A stretch of 64,000 bases of DNA from an uncultured Myxococcales bacterium (GTDB lineage Bacteria; Myxococcota_A; UBA9042). Positions within the stretch are counted from its first letter, which is position 1; every line of letters starts with the position of its first letter. A program made the translations under genes and the position numbers. Shown here piece by piece: positions 1-7,809 of the stretch. Below the pieces are notes generated by a model. The model worked only from the letters and a program-made list of their open reading frames with translations, had not been told where the DNA came from and did not search any database. The DNA is taken from contig CAIYBN010000131.1 in the NCBI GenBank assembly GCA_903924465.1, forward strand, positions 1 through 64,000, written 5' to 3'.

Positions 1-120
1 CTGTCGCTCGCTGCGCTCGGGCGTCCTGCGGTAGAGTACGAAGGACTGTATAAGCATACTTGGATTCATCCGAATCCGACGCAAGGCCCTATGCAGGCTG
101 GGTTTTTTCATGACGAATAG
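1..120 (+). CDS. Possible 3' end of a truncated gene
   Basis: Frame 1 is open from the first base to a TAG at 118-120 (39 codons). The predicted peptide ends in a Tyr/His/Pro-containing stretch with no domain I recognise. Third-position GC is lower than in the neighbouring genes, so this may not be coding or may belong to a differently composed gene. It is listed only because the left edge cuts whatever lies upstream. Confidence 0.22.
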   Translation: MSLAALGRPAVEYEGLYKHTWIHPNPTQGPMQAGFFHDE

Positions 121-164
121 AGGCTATCCGGTAAGGCAGGATTCACGATGGATTCCTTGGTGGT

Positions 165-710
165 TCAAAACCAGACCCGCACGCCAGCGTTGAAGTCGAC
201 GGGGTGAAACTGGGTGAAATCGACAATCCACAAACGTGGTGTCCACTCGAGAAAAACGTCCAGCGGCAACGGTCGGATCTTCAGGGCAAGCCCGAGGTTG
301 CCATGCACCGCGAACGCCGCCGCGCCCGCACCGACGCCGAGGTCCAGTCCGCCGCCCCAATACCACGGCAGCTCGAAACCGCGGTTGCGCAGCAAGACGC
401 CTGGAGTGTTCAGGTAGTCGCCGTGAACCAAAAAGCCAGAATAGCCATAGGCATAGCCGTAGTAGGCGTTGCCGTGGTCCAACGCATATTGGCGGTAGAT
501 TCCGTAGTCAAACGCGTACACGCCAAATTGCAGCGCATGCGTGGGGGCCGGCTCATATTTCACAGACAGGCCGGGTCCATGGCCGAATTCCAGGCCAATT
601 CCAAGGGTTCTCTCGCTCACCGGCTCGGCTGCGAGCGCCTCGGCCGGTACGACGGCAATAGCCAGCGACGCTGCGGCCAAGCCGCAAGCTAGACTTCGAT
701 TCCACATCAT
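165..710 (-). CDS. Hypothetical outer-membrane-type exported protein
   Basis: A 181-residue protein with an N-terminal signal peptide (basic MWNR start, Ala/Leu-rich core, AEALAAEP cleavage region near residue 28). The mature part alternates Gly, Tyr, Phe and Trp with short polar turns and ends in VRVWF, an aromatic C-terminus of the kind read by the BAM complex. That pattern fits a small beta-barrel or surface-associated protein, but no family is recognised. Two ATGs are adjacent (710 and 707) and neither has a strong ribosome-binding site. It stands alone, transcribed leftward, divergent from the DUF948-like gene. Confidence 0.65.
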   Translation of the reverse strand: MMWNRSLACGLAAASLAIAVVPAEALAAEPVSERTLGIGLEFGHGPGLSVKYEPAPTHALQFGVYAFDYGIYRQYALDHGNAYYGYAYGYSGFLVHGDYLNTPGVLLRNRGFELPWYWGGGLDLGVGAGAAAFAVHGNLGLALKIRPLPLDVFLEWTPRLWIVDFTQFHPVDFNAGVRVWF

Positions 711-1025
711 TTGACCGCTTCAGAGGCGCGACTCGCGCCAAGTAGACCGCAGAAAAACGCCGTGATGCCGCGCGCGAAAGCGACGCTGCCATCAAGCAAC
801 ATAGCGGAAATACTCCAACCATCACCAAGTTAGGGCAGCGTCACCGCCTGTCAAGGCGCCAGCCGCAATGGGCGTCAAACACGCGCAGCGACGACGGAAT
901 CGGCGGGCACGGGTGGCGCGGTCGCAGTGACCGCTCGAATTTTCTACGGGTAGTCACTGAAAATTCTCATGGTCCATCAGCTGCTTGCCCCTACTTTGCA
1001 GGTGTGCCCAACAGGAGCGTACGCT
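711..1025. other. Divergent intergenic region with two inverted repeats
   Basis: About 315 bases without a credible gene. It separates the leftward exported-protein gene from the rightward envelope gene cluster, so promoters for both should lie here. The only clear structure is the pair of inverted repeats at 918-966, listed separately. Short open frames here lack a ribosome-binding site and codon bias. Confidence 0.5.
918..966. promoter_or_regulatory. Tandem inverted repeats upstream of envelope gene cluster
   Basis: Two adjacent perfect dyads: GCGGTC at 918-923 with GACCGC at 929-934, and GAATTTTC at 937-944 with GAAAATTC at 959-966. The second is AT-rich in a GC-rich setting and lies about 60 bases before the GTG at 1026. 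It could be an operator, or the first hairpin plus the T-run could be a terminator. Which of these it is cannot be decided from sequence. Confidence 0.45.
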
Positions 1026-1469
1026 GTGGAAACTTGGAATTTCGCCCTCGTCATTTTGGCCGCTGTCCTGACGGGCGCGCTTTTACCCGTGCTGTTTCAG
1101 CTGCGCGCGACACTGCGGTCCGCACAGGCGGTGCTGGAGGCCACGACGCCCAAACTGACGAGCACGCTGGATGAGGTGCTCCAGACGGTGCGTCAGGTGC
1201 GGCTGGTGACCGCCGGGCTGACCGAGCACCAGCCGCAGGTGCAGGAATTCATGGCAGCCATCGCCGGGCTGACGACGACGATGAACCAGCTGCAGGCCTC
1301 GGTGCGCACCGCCTCCGCCGTCGGCGCGGCGGTCGGTCCCGCGCTGGCCGCGGCCTTCCAAGCATTTCGCAACGTACGCGCCGACGACGCGGCACACCCA
1401 CGACTGGCGCCAGGTGGCGCGAGCGAAGCAGCGGCGGGCCTTCCGCCAGGAGAGAAATCCGATGAATGA
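1026..1469 (+). CDS. DUF948-like single-pass membrane protein
   Basis: A 147-residue protein starting at GTG 1026, chosen because AGGAG at 1013-1017 lies 8 bases upstream; an ATG at 969 in the same frame has no such site. Residues about 5-25 form one membrane segment, followed by a long helical region with recurring Leu and Val (ARATLR, VLQTVRQVR) and an Ala/Gly-rich end, the layout of DUF948-type proteins of unknown function. Its stop overlaps the next gene by 8 bases, so translation of the two is probably coupled. Likely an inner-membrane-anchored envelope or stress protein; the molecular role is not known. Confidence 0.7.
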   Translation: METWNFALVILAAVLTGALLPVLFQLRATLRSAQAVLEATTPKLTSTLDEVLQTVRQVRLVTAGLTEHQPQVQEFMAAIAGLTTTMNQLQASVRTASAVGAAVGPALAAAFQAFRNVRADDAAHPRLAPGGASEAAAGLPPGEKSDE

Positions 1470-1743
1470 CAAGCAATCAGGTGGTTTTACGGCGACAGAG
1501 ATGGTCGTGGCTTTGGTGGGTGGCGCGGCGCTTGGCGCCGGCATCGCGCTGTTGACCGCCCCGCGCACGGGGGCCGAGACGCGCGCCGATATCGTGCGGC
1601 TGGCCCAGACCGCGCGCAATCGCACGGTCGGGCTGCCGCATGCGTTGGCGGGCGCTGTCGAAGCGGGCGGCGATGCGTTTGCCGATTCGCTGGCGAACTC
1701 GACCAAAGCCGCGGCGGCCGGCAAGCACAACCACCACACGTAA
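1462..1743 (+). CDS. YtxH-like small membrane protein
   Basis: A 93-residue protein from ATG 1462 with AGGAG at 1448-1452. One membrane segment rich in Gly and Ala (residues about 14-30, VVALVGGAALGAGIALL) is followed directly by the TAPRTGAETR motif, the hallmark of the YtxH/general-stress family (a membrane helix ending in AP.SG). The rest is an amphipathic helix. It overlaps the preceding DUF948-like gene by 8 bases. DUF948 and YtxH genes are found together in many bacteria, which supports both calls. Function is unknown; a stress-envelope role is inference. Confidence 0.8.
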   Translation: MNDKQSGGFTATEMVVALVGGAALGAGIALLTAPRTGAETRADIVRLAQTARNRTVGLPHALAGAVEAGGDAFADSLANSTKAAAAGKHNHHT

Positions 1744-1811
1744 TCGTCCCAGCTGCCTCGACCCGACGGCCTGTCCGTCGGGCGTAGGCGGGGGCAAAAC
1801 GGGAGGCAGCC

Positions 1812-1961
1812 ATGCTCGTAATCGTCGCAACTATTTTGATCGTCCTCTGGATTCTCGGCTTGGTCACGTCCTACACCATGGGCGGGTTCATCCACATCCT
1901 GCTGGTGCTCGCCATCATCACGGTGCTGGTTCGGGTGATTCAGGGTCGTCGGCCGCTTTAG
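1812..1961 (+). CDS. lmo0937-type 49-residue membrane protein
   Basis: A very small gene starting at ATG 1812 with GGGAGG at 1800-1805 and ending in TAG 1959-1961. The 49-residue product begins MLVIVATILIVLWILGLV and ends RVIQGRRPL, with a central TMGGFIHILLVLAII segment: two short membrane helices and the GGFIHILLV and RRPL features of the lmo0937 family. It lies 68 bases after the YtxH-like gene on the same strand. The family is widespread, often stress-linked, and has no known function. Confidence 0.85.
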   Translation: MLVIVATILIVLWILGLVTSYTMGGFIHILLVLAIITVLVRVIQGRRPL

Positions 1962-2405
1962 ACCGGATGACGGGATTTGCCCGCCAGAGCTGTGGCACCT
2001 CGTGCCTGGGCCCGTGGTGGGCCACCGGTGCGCTCGAAGTGCTCCCAAGACCGCCCGAGGTGCACCTGCAAGGGGCTCGAAGTGCCCCCGAGACCGCGCC
2101 GGATGCCCCTCCAGGGAGCTTGAAGTGGTTCCATGACCGCGCAGGGTGCCCCTCCAGGGGCCTTGAAGTGGTTCCAAGACGGCGCGGGGTGCACGTCCAA
2201 GCTGCTTGAAGTGGTCCCAAGACCACGCGGGGCCCGCGCGCGGAAGCGCGCCACGCACGCCCCGAGCCGTGTGCAGTGCGGCGCCGTCTGTCCCGGCGAG
2301 CGCAGGCGCAGACGCAGCGTTCCGAAACCTGATTCAACCTGCCCACGACCTCACGCCGACCCCAAAGGCCTTGAGCATCGCCGCGAATCCGTAGACACTA
2401 CCGGC
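1962..2405. other. Gene-free stretch holding a tandem repeat
   Basis: About 444 bases between the small membrane-protein gene and the PHP lipoprotein. The middle is taken up by the 43-bp tandem repeat at 2032-2234. The remainder is GC-rich and shows no convincing gene; open frames through the repeat shift phase because 43 is not a multiple of three. Confidence 0.6.
2032..2234. repeat. 43-bp tandem repeat, nearly five copies
   Basis: Units begin at 2032, 2075, 2118, 2161 and 2204, exactly 43 bases apart. Each starts with a GCTTGAAGTG-like block, then a CCAAGACCGCG-like block, then GGTGCACCTCCA-like sequence. Copies 3 and 4 are the most alike; the last is cut short near 2234. There are no unique spacers, so this is not a CRISPR array. 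The period is not a multiple of three, so a coding repeat is unlikely. Confidence 0.85.
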
Positions 2406-4049
2406 ATGAAGAACGCCCACCTGCTGACCCTGCTGCTCGCGACCTTGGCCTGCAGCAAACAGACGCCGGACGACGCGGACACGCAGCTCACGGACGGCAC
2501 GCTCAGCGACGTGACCGACACCGCGGACGTGCCGAGCGATACCCAGCCCCAGCTTCCGGCCGGGCCACCGCTGCTGACGGCGCGCGGTTGGCGGCTGGGC
2601 AAGACCGTGGTGCACATCCACAGCGCCTACAGCCACGATGCCTGCGACGGCCAGGTGAGCAAGACCGGCATCATCGATCAGGTTTGCCTGGGGCAGCTGC
2701 GCGCTGGCCTGTGCGCTTCCGGCCTGGACGTCGCGTTCATGACCGACCATCCGAGCACGATGAACGACCGCACGTTCCAGGAACTGCTGTTCTTTGACGC
2801 CGCCAAGGGCGACAAACTGCTCGGCCCGGCCGGCCAGCCGTTCGGCAACGTCATCCAATGCCCGCAAACCGAGACGGGCGCGGCGCACGAGTTGGTCGTG
2901 ACCGTGGGCTACGAGGCGACGCACCTGATGCCTGTGGGCCTCAACGCGCACGTGACGGTGGCGGCGATGGAGGGCGGCAATCTCGCCGACGACGTGACGC
3001 TGGCCGACGCCCGCGCGCGGGTGGACATGGCGCACGCGGCGGGTGCGCTGGTGGTGAACGCGCACTCGGAGCAGGACGAAATCGGCTTTCAGCGGATTCT
3101 CGATGTCGATGTGGACGCGATGGAAATCTACAACATCCACGCGAACTTCAACACGGTGCTGGGCAAGTCGAGCGGCGTCTCGGGCGCGCCGAAGCTGAAC
3201 CTGGGGCGGATCTTTGAGCTGGAGAATTTCCTGGGCGATCCCCAGGCTTCGCCCCTGCCGGATCTGCTGCTGATGGTGATGCTCGATATCCAGCCCGAGC
3301 AGGCGTATGTCAAGTGGCAGCAGGTACTTGCGCACAAGTTCGTCACCGGCGTGATCGGCAACGACGTGCACCAGGACGTGACGCTGGACGCCTACTGCGG
3401 GCCGGGCGGGCAGTTTGAAGGCGCGTGCGACGGCTTCAAGGACCAATATCCGCACCTCGTCAAACTGCTGACCGAAGGCGGTACGCCGATGCTGGCCGAC
3501 GGCGCGCGGATCGACAGCTACCCGCGGATGCTGAAATCCCTGAGCGATCGGCCGATGGTGGCGACGGCGACCGCGACCGCGGATCGGCCGGATGTCTACA
3601 AGCAGGCGCTCAAGGCAGGCCGCAACTGGATCGTGTTCGACTTGCTGGGCCAGCCGACGGATTTCGACTTCCTGGCGGAAAAAGACGGCAAGTACCACGA
3701 GATGGGCGAGACGCTGGCGGTCGGTTCCAAGCTGTGGCTGCGCACGCCGAGCACCTGCGCGCCGTCCGACTGGGCGCCGTGGACGCTGGCGGAGACGCAG
3801 AACGCCAGCGACTTGACCGAAATCCACACGATTGTCTGGTACATCGCTCCCGGTGCGCAGCAAGCGGTGAACATCCTGGACATCCCGGGCTTCGCCAAGC
3901 TCGCCAGCCTGACGGCGGACAAGCCCGGTCGCTACCACCTGGAGGCGCGCATCATCCCGCGGCATCTGCGCAAGTGGCTGAAGGCGCTGGGCGACCACGC
4001 GGACACCGAACAGCGCTGGCTGGTCTCCAACCCCGTTACGATCCAATAG
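2406..4049 (+). CDS. PHP-domain lipoprotein, probable metal-dependent phosphoesterase
   Basis: A 547-residue predicted lipoprotein (start ATG 2406). Residues 1-17 form a signal peptide with lipobox ATLAC, followed by an Asp/Thr-rich linker to about residue 50. The catalytic part opens with VVHIHSAYSHDAC, matching the PHP-fold HxHSxxSxD metal motif, and carries further metal-ligand candidates in FMTDHPS, VNAHSEQDE and IGNDVHQD. PHP enzymes are hydrolases using two or three metals; the substrate here is not predictable. The product should be anchored at the outer membrane or periplasm. The next gene starts 6 bases after its stop on the same strand, so the two probably form an operon. Confidence 0.8.
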   Translation: MKNAHLLTLLLATLACSKQTPDDADTQLTDGTLSDVTDTADVPSDTQPQLPAGPPLLTARGWRLGKTVVHIHSAYSHDACDGQVSKTGIIDQVCLGQLRAGLCASGLDVAFMTDHPSTMNDRTFQELLFFDAAKGDKLLGPAGQPFGNVIQCPQTETGAAHELVVTVGYEATHLMPVGLNAHVTVAAMEGGNLADDVTLADARARVDMAHAAGALVVNAHSEQDEIGFQRILDVDVDAMEIYNIHANFNTVLGKSSGVSGAPKLNLGRIFELENFLGDPQASPLPDLLLMVMLDIQPEQAYVKWQQVLAHKFVTGVIGNDVHQDVTLDAYCGPGGQFEGACDGFKDQYPHLVKLLTEGGTPMLADGARIDSYPRMLKSLSDRPMVATATATADRPDVYKQALKAGRNWIVFDLLGQPTDFDFLAEKDGKYHEMGETLAVGSKLWLRTPSTCAPSDWAPWTLAETQNASDLTEIHTIVWYIAPGAQQAVNILDIPGFAKLASLTADKPGRYHLEARIIPRHLRKWLKALGDHADTEQRWLVSNPVTIQ

Positions 4050-4055
4050 AGCACC

Positions 4056-5135
4056 ATGGAACTTCTGCAACTGCCGCAATTCACTTTCCAGGGCTCGGTC
4101 ACCGCGATCGGCGAGGCGCATGGCCGCGCGCTGCGCCAGCAAATCCGCGACTTTGTGCCGATGCGCTTTGATGCGTCGCTCGAGTACCTGCGCGTGCTGG
4201 GCCATCCCGATATCGGTCCGCTGGTGGACGTCGGGCGGCGCTGTCTGGCGGCTTACGCGCTGTGGCATCCGGCCGGACATGCGGAGCATTGCGCGATCGC
4301 CCGCGGTGCCGGTGTGGACGCGGCGGAGCTGTACACGGCGGCGAACATGACGGACATGCGCGACGTGCTGGCGCTGGGCGGCAAGCTGCCGGCGGACGCG
4401 GAAGGCTGCACGGCGGTGCTGATTCCCCCGGCCTTTGCCAAGTCTGGCCATGCGATTGCCGCGCAAACCTGGGATCTGAACCCGCAGGATTTGGACTACG
4501 TCGTGGCGATTCACCGCCTGCCAGACGACGCGCCGGCGACGTGGAGCGTGACCTGCACGGGCTGCCTGTCGCTGGTCGGCATGAACGATCGCGGCCTGGC
4601 GGTGGGCACGACGAATATCAAGACGCATGGCTCCAAAGTCGGCGTCGGCTACATGGGCGTGCTCCACAAAATGCTGGCGAGTCGGACTTTTGCTGAAGCG
4701 GCGCAGATTTGCGAGACGGCTCCGCGGGCGGCGGCGCACACCTACTGGCTGGCGAGTCCCGAACAGCTGGCGGAATGGGAAACGACGGCGTGGTCAGCGC
4801 TGCGGCGCGATGCCGTGCACGAGCCCGTCGGCCGGACCAATCACTGCCTGTGGCAGCCGCACGCGCTGAAACAGGGCGAACCGCCGAGCGCGTCGAGCAC
4901 CGCGCGGCTGTCGCGGGTGAGCGAGCGCCTGCGCGCGGATGCGCCGCATGACGTGGCGACGCTGCGGGCGATGTTTGCCGACCGCCAGGATGGCATCGAC
5001 TCGATCAACCGGTTTGCCGAGGACGGCGAGGGCACGTCGACGAATTCCGTCGTCGTGGCGATTCCGGCGCTGCGGACGCTGTGGACGTGCCGTGGCTCGG
5101 CGGATCGCGGCGCGTGGGTCGAATTGCGGGTGTAG
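4056..5135 (+). CDS. C45-family acyltransferase/peptidase (AAT-like Ntn hydrolase)
   Basis: A 359-residue protein. It shows the architecture of the acyl-CoA:6-aminopenicillanate acyltransferase (peptidase C45) family: an N-terminal helical pro-region with EAHGRALRQQI, then ADAEGCTAVL, where Cys118 would be the nucleophile exposed by self-cleavage. Later family-like segments are QTWDLNP, GMNDRGLAVGTTN and HTYWLASPEQ. Members cleave or transfer amide-linked acyl groups. No signal peptide is seen, so it is probably cytoplasmic, unlike its upstream partner. It starts 6 bases after the PHP lipoprotein and ends one base before the convergent sodC stop. Confidence 0.82.
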   Translation: MELLQLPQFTFQGSVTAIGEAHGRALRQQIRDFVPMRFDASLEYLRVLGHPDIGPLVDVGRRCLAAYALWHPAGHAEHCAIARGAGVDAAELYTAANMTDMRDVLALGGKLPADAEGCTAVLIPPAFAKSGHAIAAQTWDLNPQDLDYVVAIHRLPDDAPATWSVTCTGCLSLVGMNDRGLAVGTTNIKTHGSKVGVGYMGVLHKMLASRTFAEAAQICETAPRAAAHTYWLASPEQLAEWETTAWSALRRDAVHEPVGRTNHCLWQPHALKQGEPPSASSTARLSRVSERLRADAPHDVATLRAMFADRQDGIDSINRFAEDGEGTSTNSVVVAIPALRTLWTCRGSADRGAWVELRV

Positions 5136-5136
5136 G

Positions 5137-5847
5137 CTACTTGCCTGGTGCGGGCGTAGGTGCCGCCGGCTTCGCCACCTCGGGTCCCTTCGCCACACCA
5201 ATCACGCCGCACGCCACGCGACCGCCGGCATTGCCGGTGGGCTGGCCGCCGTCGTCCGCCTTGGCGTGGACAATGACGCTGCGCCCTGCGACGCCGTTCC
5301 ACTTGGACACCGTCAGGTTATCCACGACCAGCGAAAACTTCGCCTTGCCCGCCGCGTCCGCCGTCACGTTGCCAAAGTCGCCCGCATGGCGTTTTTCCGT
5401 CGCCGGCAGGCCGTGGTCATGGCCCTCCGGATTGAAATGCCCGCCCGCCGACGCGCCATCGGCCGCGCTGCAATCGCCAAACTCGTGCACGTGCATGGCG
5501 TGTTGTTGGCCGGGATTCAAGCCTTCCAATTCCGCCGTGACGGTCACTTTGCCGTCTTCCGCTTCCGTGAACGACACGGTGCCCTTGACCTTGTTGCCCG
5601 CCGTCGCCGCCAGGTTCGCCGCCGCGAGCCGTGGCTTGTTGGCACAGCCCGGGCAGCATCCGCCGGTGTCGCCCTTGCCCTGACACGGCATCCCGCTATG
5701 CTCGCCGTCGTGCATCATCTTGCCGTGATCACACGGTTTCGCCGCCGCATCTGCCGGCTTCTCGGCCTTCTTCTTGCCATCGGCATACACCGGCGACGTC
5801 AAGAACGCGCCCGCACAACAGATCACCAACCACTTGGAAATTTGCAT
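5137..5847 (-). CDS. sodC: Periplasmic Cu/Zn superoxide dismutase with metal-rich N-terminal extension
   Basis: A 236-residue protein converting superoxide to oxygen and peroxide in the periplasm. A signal peptide (to about residue 22, SPVYADG) is followed by a Cys/His/Met-rich segment at residues 39-70. The SOD fold carries HVHEFGDC (copper ligands His119 and His121), GGHFNPEGHDHG (His137 bridging, His145), HAGDFGN (His154, Asp157) and VIVHAKADDG (His194); Cys126 and Cys213 can form the conserved disulfide. GRVACGVIG and the GGQPTGNAG loop are typical. The C-terminus is an Ala/Pro-rich tail. GGAGA precedes ATG 5847. The extension may bind or deliver metal; this is inference. Confidence 0.95.
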   Translation of the reverse strand: MQISKWLVICCAGAFLTSPVYADGKKKAEKPADAAAKPCDHGKMMHDGEHSGMPCQGKGDTGGCCPGCANKPRLAAANLAATAGNKVKGTVSFTEAEDGKVTVTAELEGLNPGQQHAMHVHEFGDCSAADGASAGGHFNPEGHDHGLPATEKRHAGDFGNVTADAAGKAKFSLVVDNLTVSKWNGVAGRSVIVHAKADDGGQPTGNAGGRVACGVIGVAKGPEVAKPAAPTPAPGK

Positions 5848-5873
5848 CGATCTCTCCGTATTTGCCTGTCGAT

Positions 5874-6158
5874 TTAGCTTGCGAACGCGCCCGCCAAACG
5901 TTTGGCGATCGAGTTCTGCAGCTTGCCCGCATCAATTCCGGCCGCGCGGGCCAGCATTCCCAACTCCAGATTCACGGTCACATGGGCGTCAGTCACCTGC
6001 ACCTGACCGGACACGCCAATTCCCTTGATCTGCGCAGTGTTGCCCGACCAGTCCAGCCGCGCCTTGTACTTGGCCAGATCGGTCTCAAACGCCGCCAGCT
6101 TCGTCCTGGCGCTCGCCGCACCCACCGAATGAGCCTGTTGAACTTTGACACTCGCCAT
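5874..6158 (-). CDS. PHA-system (polyhydroxyalkanoate granule) small protein
   Basis: A 94-residue protein beginning MASVKVQQAHSVG, with GGAGGAGG 5 bases before ATG 6158, which sets the start. The pattern of an N-terminal QQAHSVGAASARTK helix, then VSGQVQVTDAHVTVNLELG and a C-terminal IAKRLAGAF segment, matches the polyhydroxyalkanoic acid system family (PHA_gran_rgn). Members are encoded near polyester-granule genes or alone; biochemical function is unsettled. Here it is 26 bases upstream of sodC on the same strand and no PHA synthase is in the window, so a role in granule biology is not shown. Confidence 0.78.
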   Translation of the reverse strand: MASVKVQQAHSVGAASARTKLAAFETDLAKYKARLDWSGNTAQIKGIGVSGQVQVTDAHVTVNLELGMLARAAGIDAGKLQNSIAKRLAGAFAS

Positions 6159-6499
6159 ATTGCCTCCTCCGTTTGGCAGAATCCCAAGTAAGGCTGTAGC
6201 CCGACTTCTGCAACTTGGCAAGCATTCCTGGATCCGCCGCTTCTGGCGCATTTCGGCGTCGTCGCGTCGAAAATCGTGCTCAACGTGTCCCTTCCACAGA
6301 CGGCCGCCGGCCGCTGCAGTGCTGCCGCGCCAGCAATTGGCTGGCTTGCCGGTCGTCTTCGCACAATCTTCTCCTAGCTCCTTGAACTGCATCCAGAATC
6401 GGCGGCCCGGGCAAATTCACTGGTGGATTTGGACTTTGGGCCTTGCCCACTGCATCGGGCCGCGTAAACTCCGCGCGGGCCGAGCGGCCGGAGGTTTCC

Positions 6500-7351
6500 A
6501 TGGCGATCGCGATTCTGGGCATGGGTTTGATGGGCGCGGGATTGGCAGAAGCGGCGTTGGCGCGCGGCGAAACCGTCACCGTGTGGAACCGCACGCGTGG
6601 CAAAACGGAACCGCTGGCCAAGCTGGGCGCGCATGTGGCCGACACGCCGGGAGATGCGGTCCACGGGGCGACGCGGGTGCACTTGTTCATGCACGCGGAC
6701 GCGGCCGTCGACATCGTGCTGGGCGACATCCTGGCTTCGGTCGAAGCAGACGCGGTGGTCATCGACCACACGACGACCTCGCCCGAACGCACCGCCGATC
6801 GCGCGGAGATGCTCGATACCGCGGGCATCGCGTTCCTGCACGTGCCGGTCTTCATGTCGCCCGCGAACTGTCGTCACGGTACGGGCCTGATGGTCGCGGC
6901 GGGCTCACAAGCGGTCTTTACGAAGGTCGAGGCGGAATTGCGCAAAATGACCGGTGACGTGTGGTATTTGGGTGAGCGCCCGGATCTCGCGGCCTGCTAC
7001 AAGCTGTTCGGCAACGCGATGCTGCTCGGTGTCGCTGGCCTGCTGGGTGATGTCTACACCATGGCGCGGGCCAACAAGATCGACCCGCTGCAGGCGCACG
7101 AGCTCTTCAACAAGCTGGACGTCGGCGGTGCGGTGAAAGTGCGCGGTTTGAAGATGGCCCGGAACGATTTCACCCCGTCTTTTCAGCTGGAAACGGCGCG
7201 CAAGGATATCGCCTTGATGGTGGAAGCTGCCCAACCGCATGAACTGGCGCTGCTGCCCGGGCTCGCAGCGCGGATGGACGTGGGCCTTGCCAAGGGCCTG
7301 CAGCACGCGGATTTTGGCATCATTTGCGCGCCGGATTTGGAGCAGCCGTGA
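6500..7351 (+). CDS. NAD(P)-dependent beta-hydroxyacid dehydrogenase family protein
   Basis: A 283-residue protein, start ATG 6500 with CCGGAGG just upstream. The N-terminal Rossmann motif [11 protein letters not shown] (Gly7, Gly9, Gly12, Gly14) and VWNRTRGK point to NADP binding. The C-terminal all-helical domain contains YKLFGNAML, where Lys168 and Asn172 occupy the positions of the family's catalytic Lys and partner Asn. Relatives include 3-hydroxyisobutyrate and glyoxylate/succinic-semialdehyde reductases. The usual substrate loop PVSGG is replaced by PVFMSPAN, so the substrate is uncertain. The stop overlaps the dut start (GTGA). Confidence 0.85.
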   Translation: MAIAILGMGLMGAGLAEAALARGETVTVWNRTRGKTEPLAKLGAHVADTPGDAVHGATRVHLFMHADAAVDIVLGDILASVEADAVVIDHTTTSPERTADRAEMLDTAGIAFLHVPVFMSPANCRHGTGLMVAAGSQAVFTKVEAELRKMTGDVWYLGERPDLAACYKLFGNAMLLGVAGLLGDVYTMARANKIDPLQAHELFNKLDVGGAVKVRGLKMARNDFTPSFQLETARKDIALMVEAAQPHELALLPGLAARMDVGLAKGLQHADFGIICAPDLEQP

Positions 7352-7809
7352 CCACGCCCATTGTGCAAGTGCAACGTCTGCATCCGGCCCGCGACGCGGA
7401 TTTGCCGCTGCCGGCCTACCAGACGACTGGCGCCGCTGGTGCCGATCTGTGCGCGGCGATTCTGGAACCGCTGACGCTCCTGCCGCTGCAACGCGTGTTG
7501 GTGCCAACGGGTCTGGCGCTGGCGATTCCCGCCGGATTTGAAGGGCAAGTGCGACCGCGCTCGGGCATCGCGGTGAAGCGCGGCCTGACGGTGCCCAATG
7601 CGCCGGGGACGATCGACAGCGACTACCGCGGCGAGCTGTTCGTGGCGCTGGTCAACCTGGATCCCGAGCCGCAGACGATTGTGCGCGGCGAGCGGATTGC
7701 CCAATTGGTCATTGCGCCCGTGGTGCAGGCGGCCTTTCAGCCGGTGTCCGTCCTGGACGCGACGGCGCGCGGCTCTGGCGGCTTTGGCTCGACGGGGCGA
7801 CATGCGTGA
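7348..7809 (+). CDS. dut: dUTP diphosphatase
   Basis: A 153-residue trimeric-type dUTPase that hydrolyses dUTP to dUMP and pyrophosphate, keeping uracil out of DNA and feeding dTMP synthesis. Family motifs are all present: [11 protein letters not shown] (motif 1), [12 protein letters not shown] (motif 2), [13 protein letters not shown] (motif 3 with the catalytic Asp), RIAQLVI (motif 4) and [10 protein letters not shown] (motif 5, the mobile C-terminal arm). The GTG at 7348 overlaps the dehydrogenase stop and gives a normal-length protein; an ATG at 7324 would add eight residues. Its end overlaps the TonB-receptor start by 8 bases. Confidence 0.95.
   Translation: MTTPIVQVQRLHPARDADLPLPAYQTTGAAGADLCAAILEPLTLLPLQRVLVPTGLALAIPAGFEGQVRPRSGIAVKRGLTVPNAPGTIDSDYRGELFVALVNLDPEPQTIVRGERIAQLVIAPVVQAAFQPVSVLDATARGSGGFGSTGRHA

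Noticed and set aside
2032..2234. Possible CRISPR array
   Set aside because: Repeats are head-to-tail with no unique spacers and no cas genes are in the window.
2334..4739. 801-residue open frame on the minus strand opposite the PHP lipoprotein and C45 genes
   Set aside because: It is the antisense of two well-supported genes, is Arg/His/Ala-rich with no domain, and has no ribosome-binding site.
7348..7809. Prophage-derived dUTPase
   Set aside because: The gene is overlapped by chromosomal neighbours and no phage gene is near.
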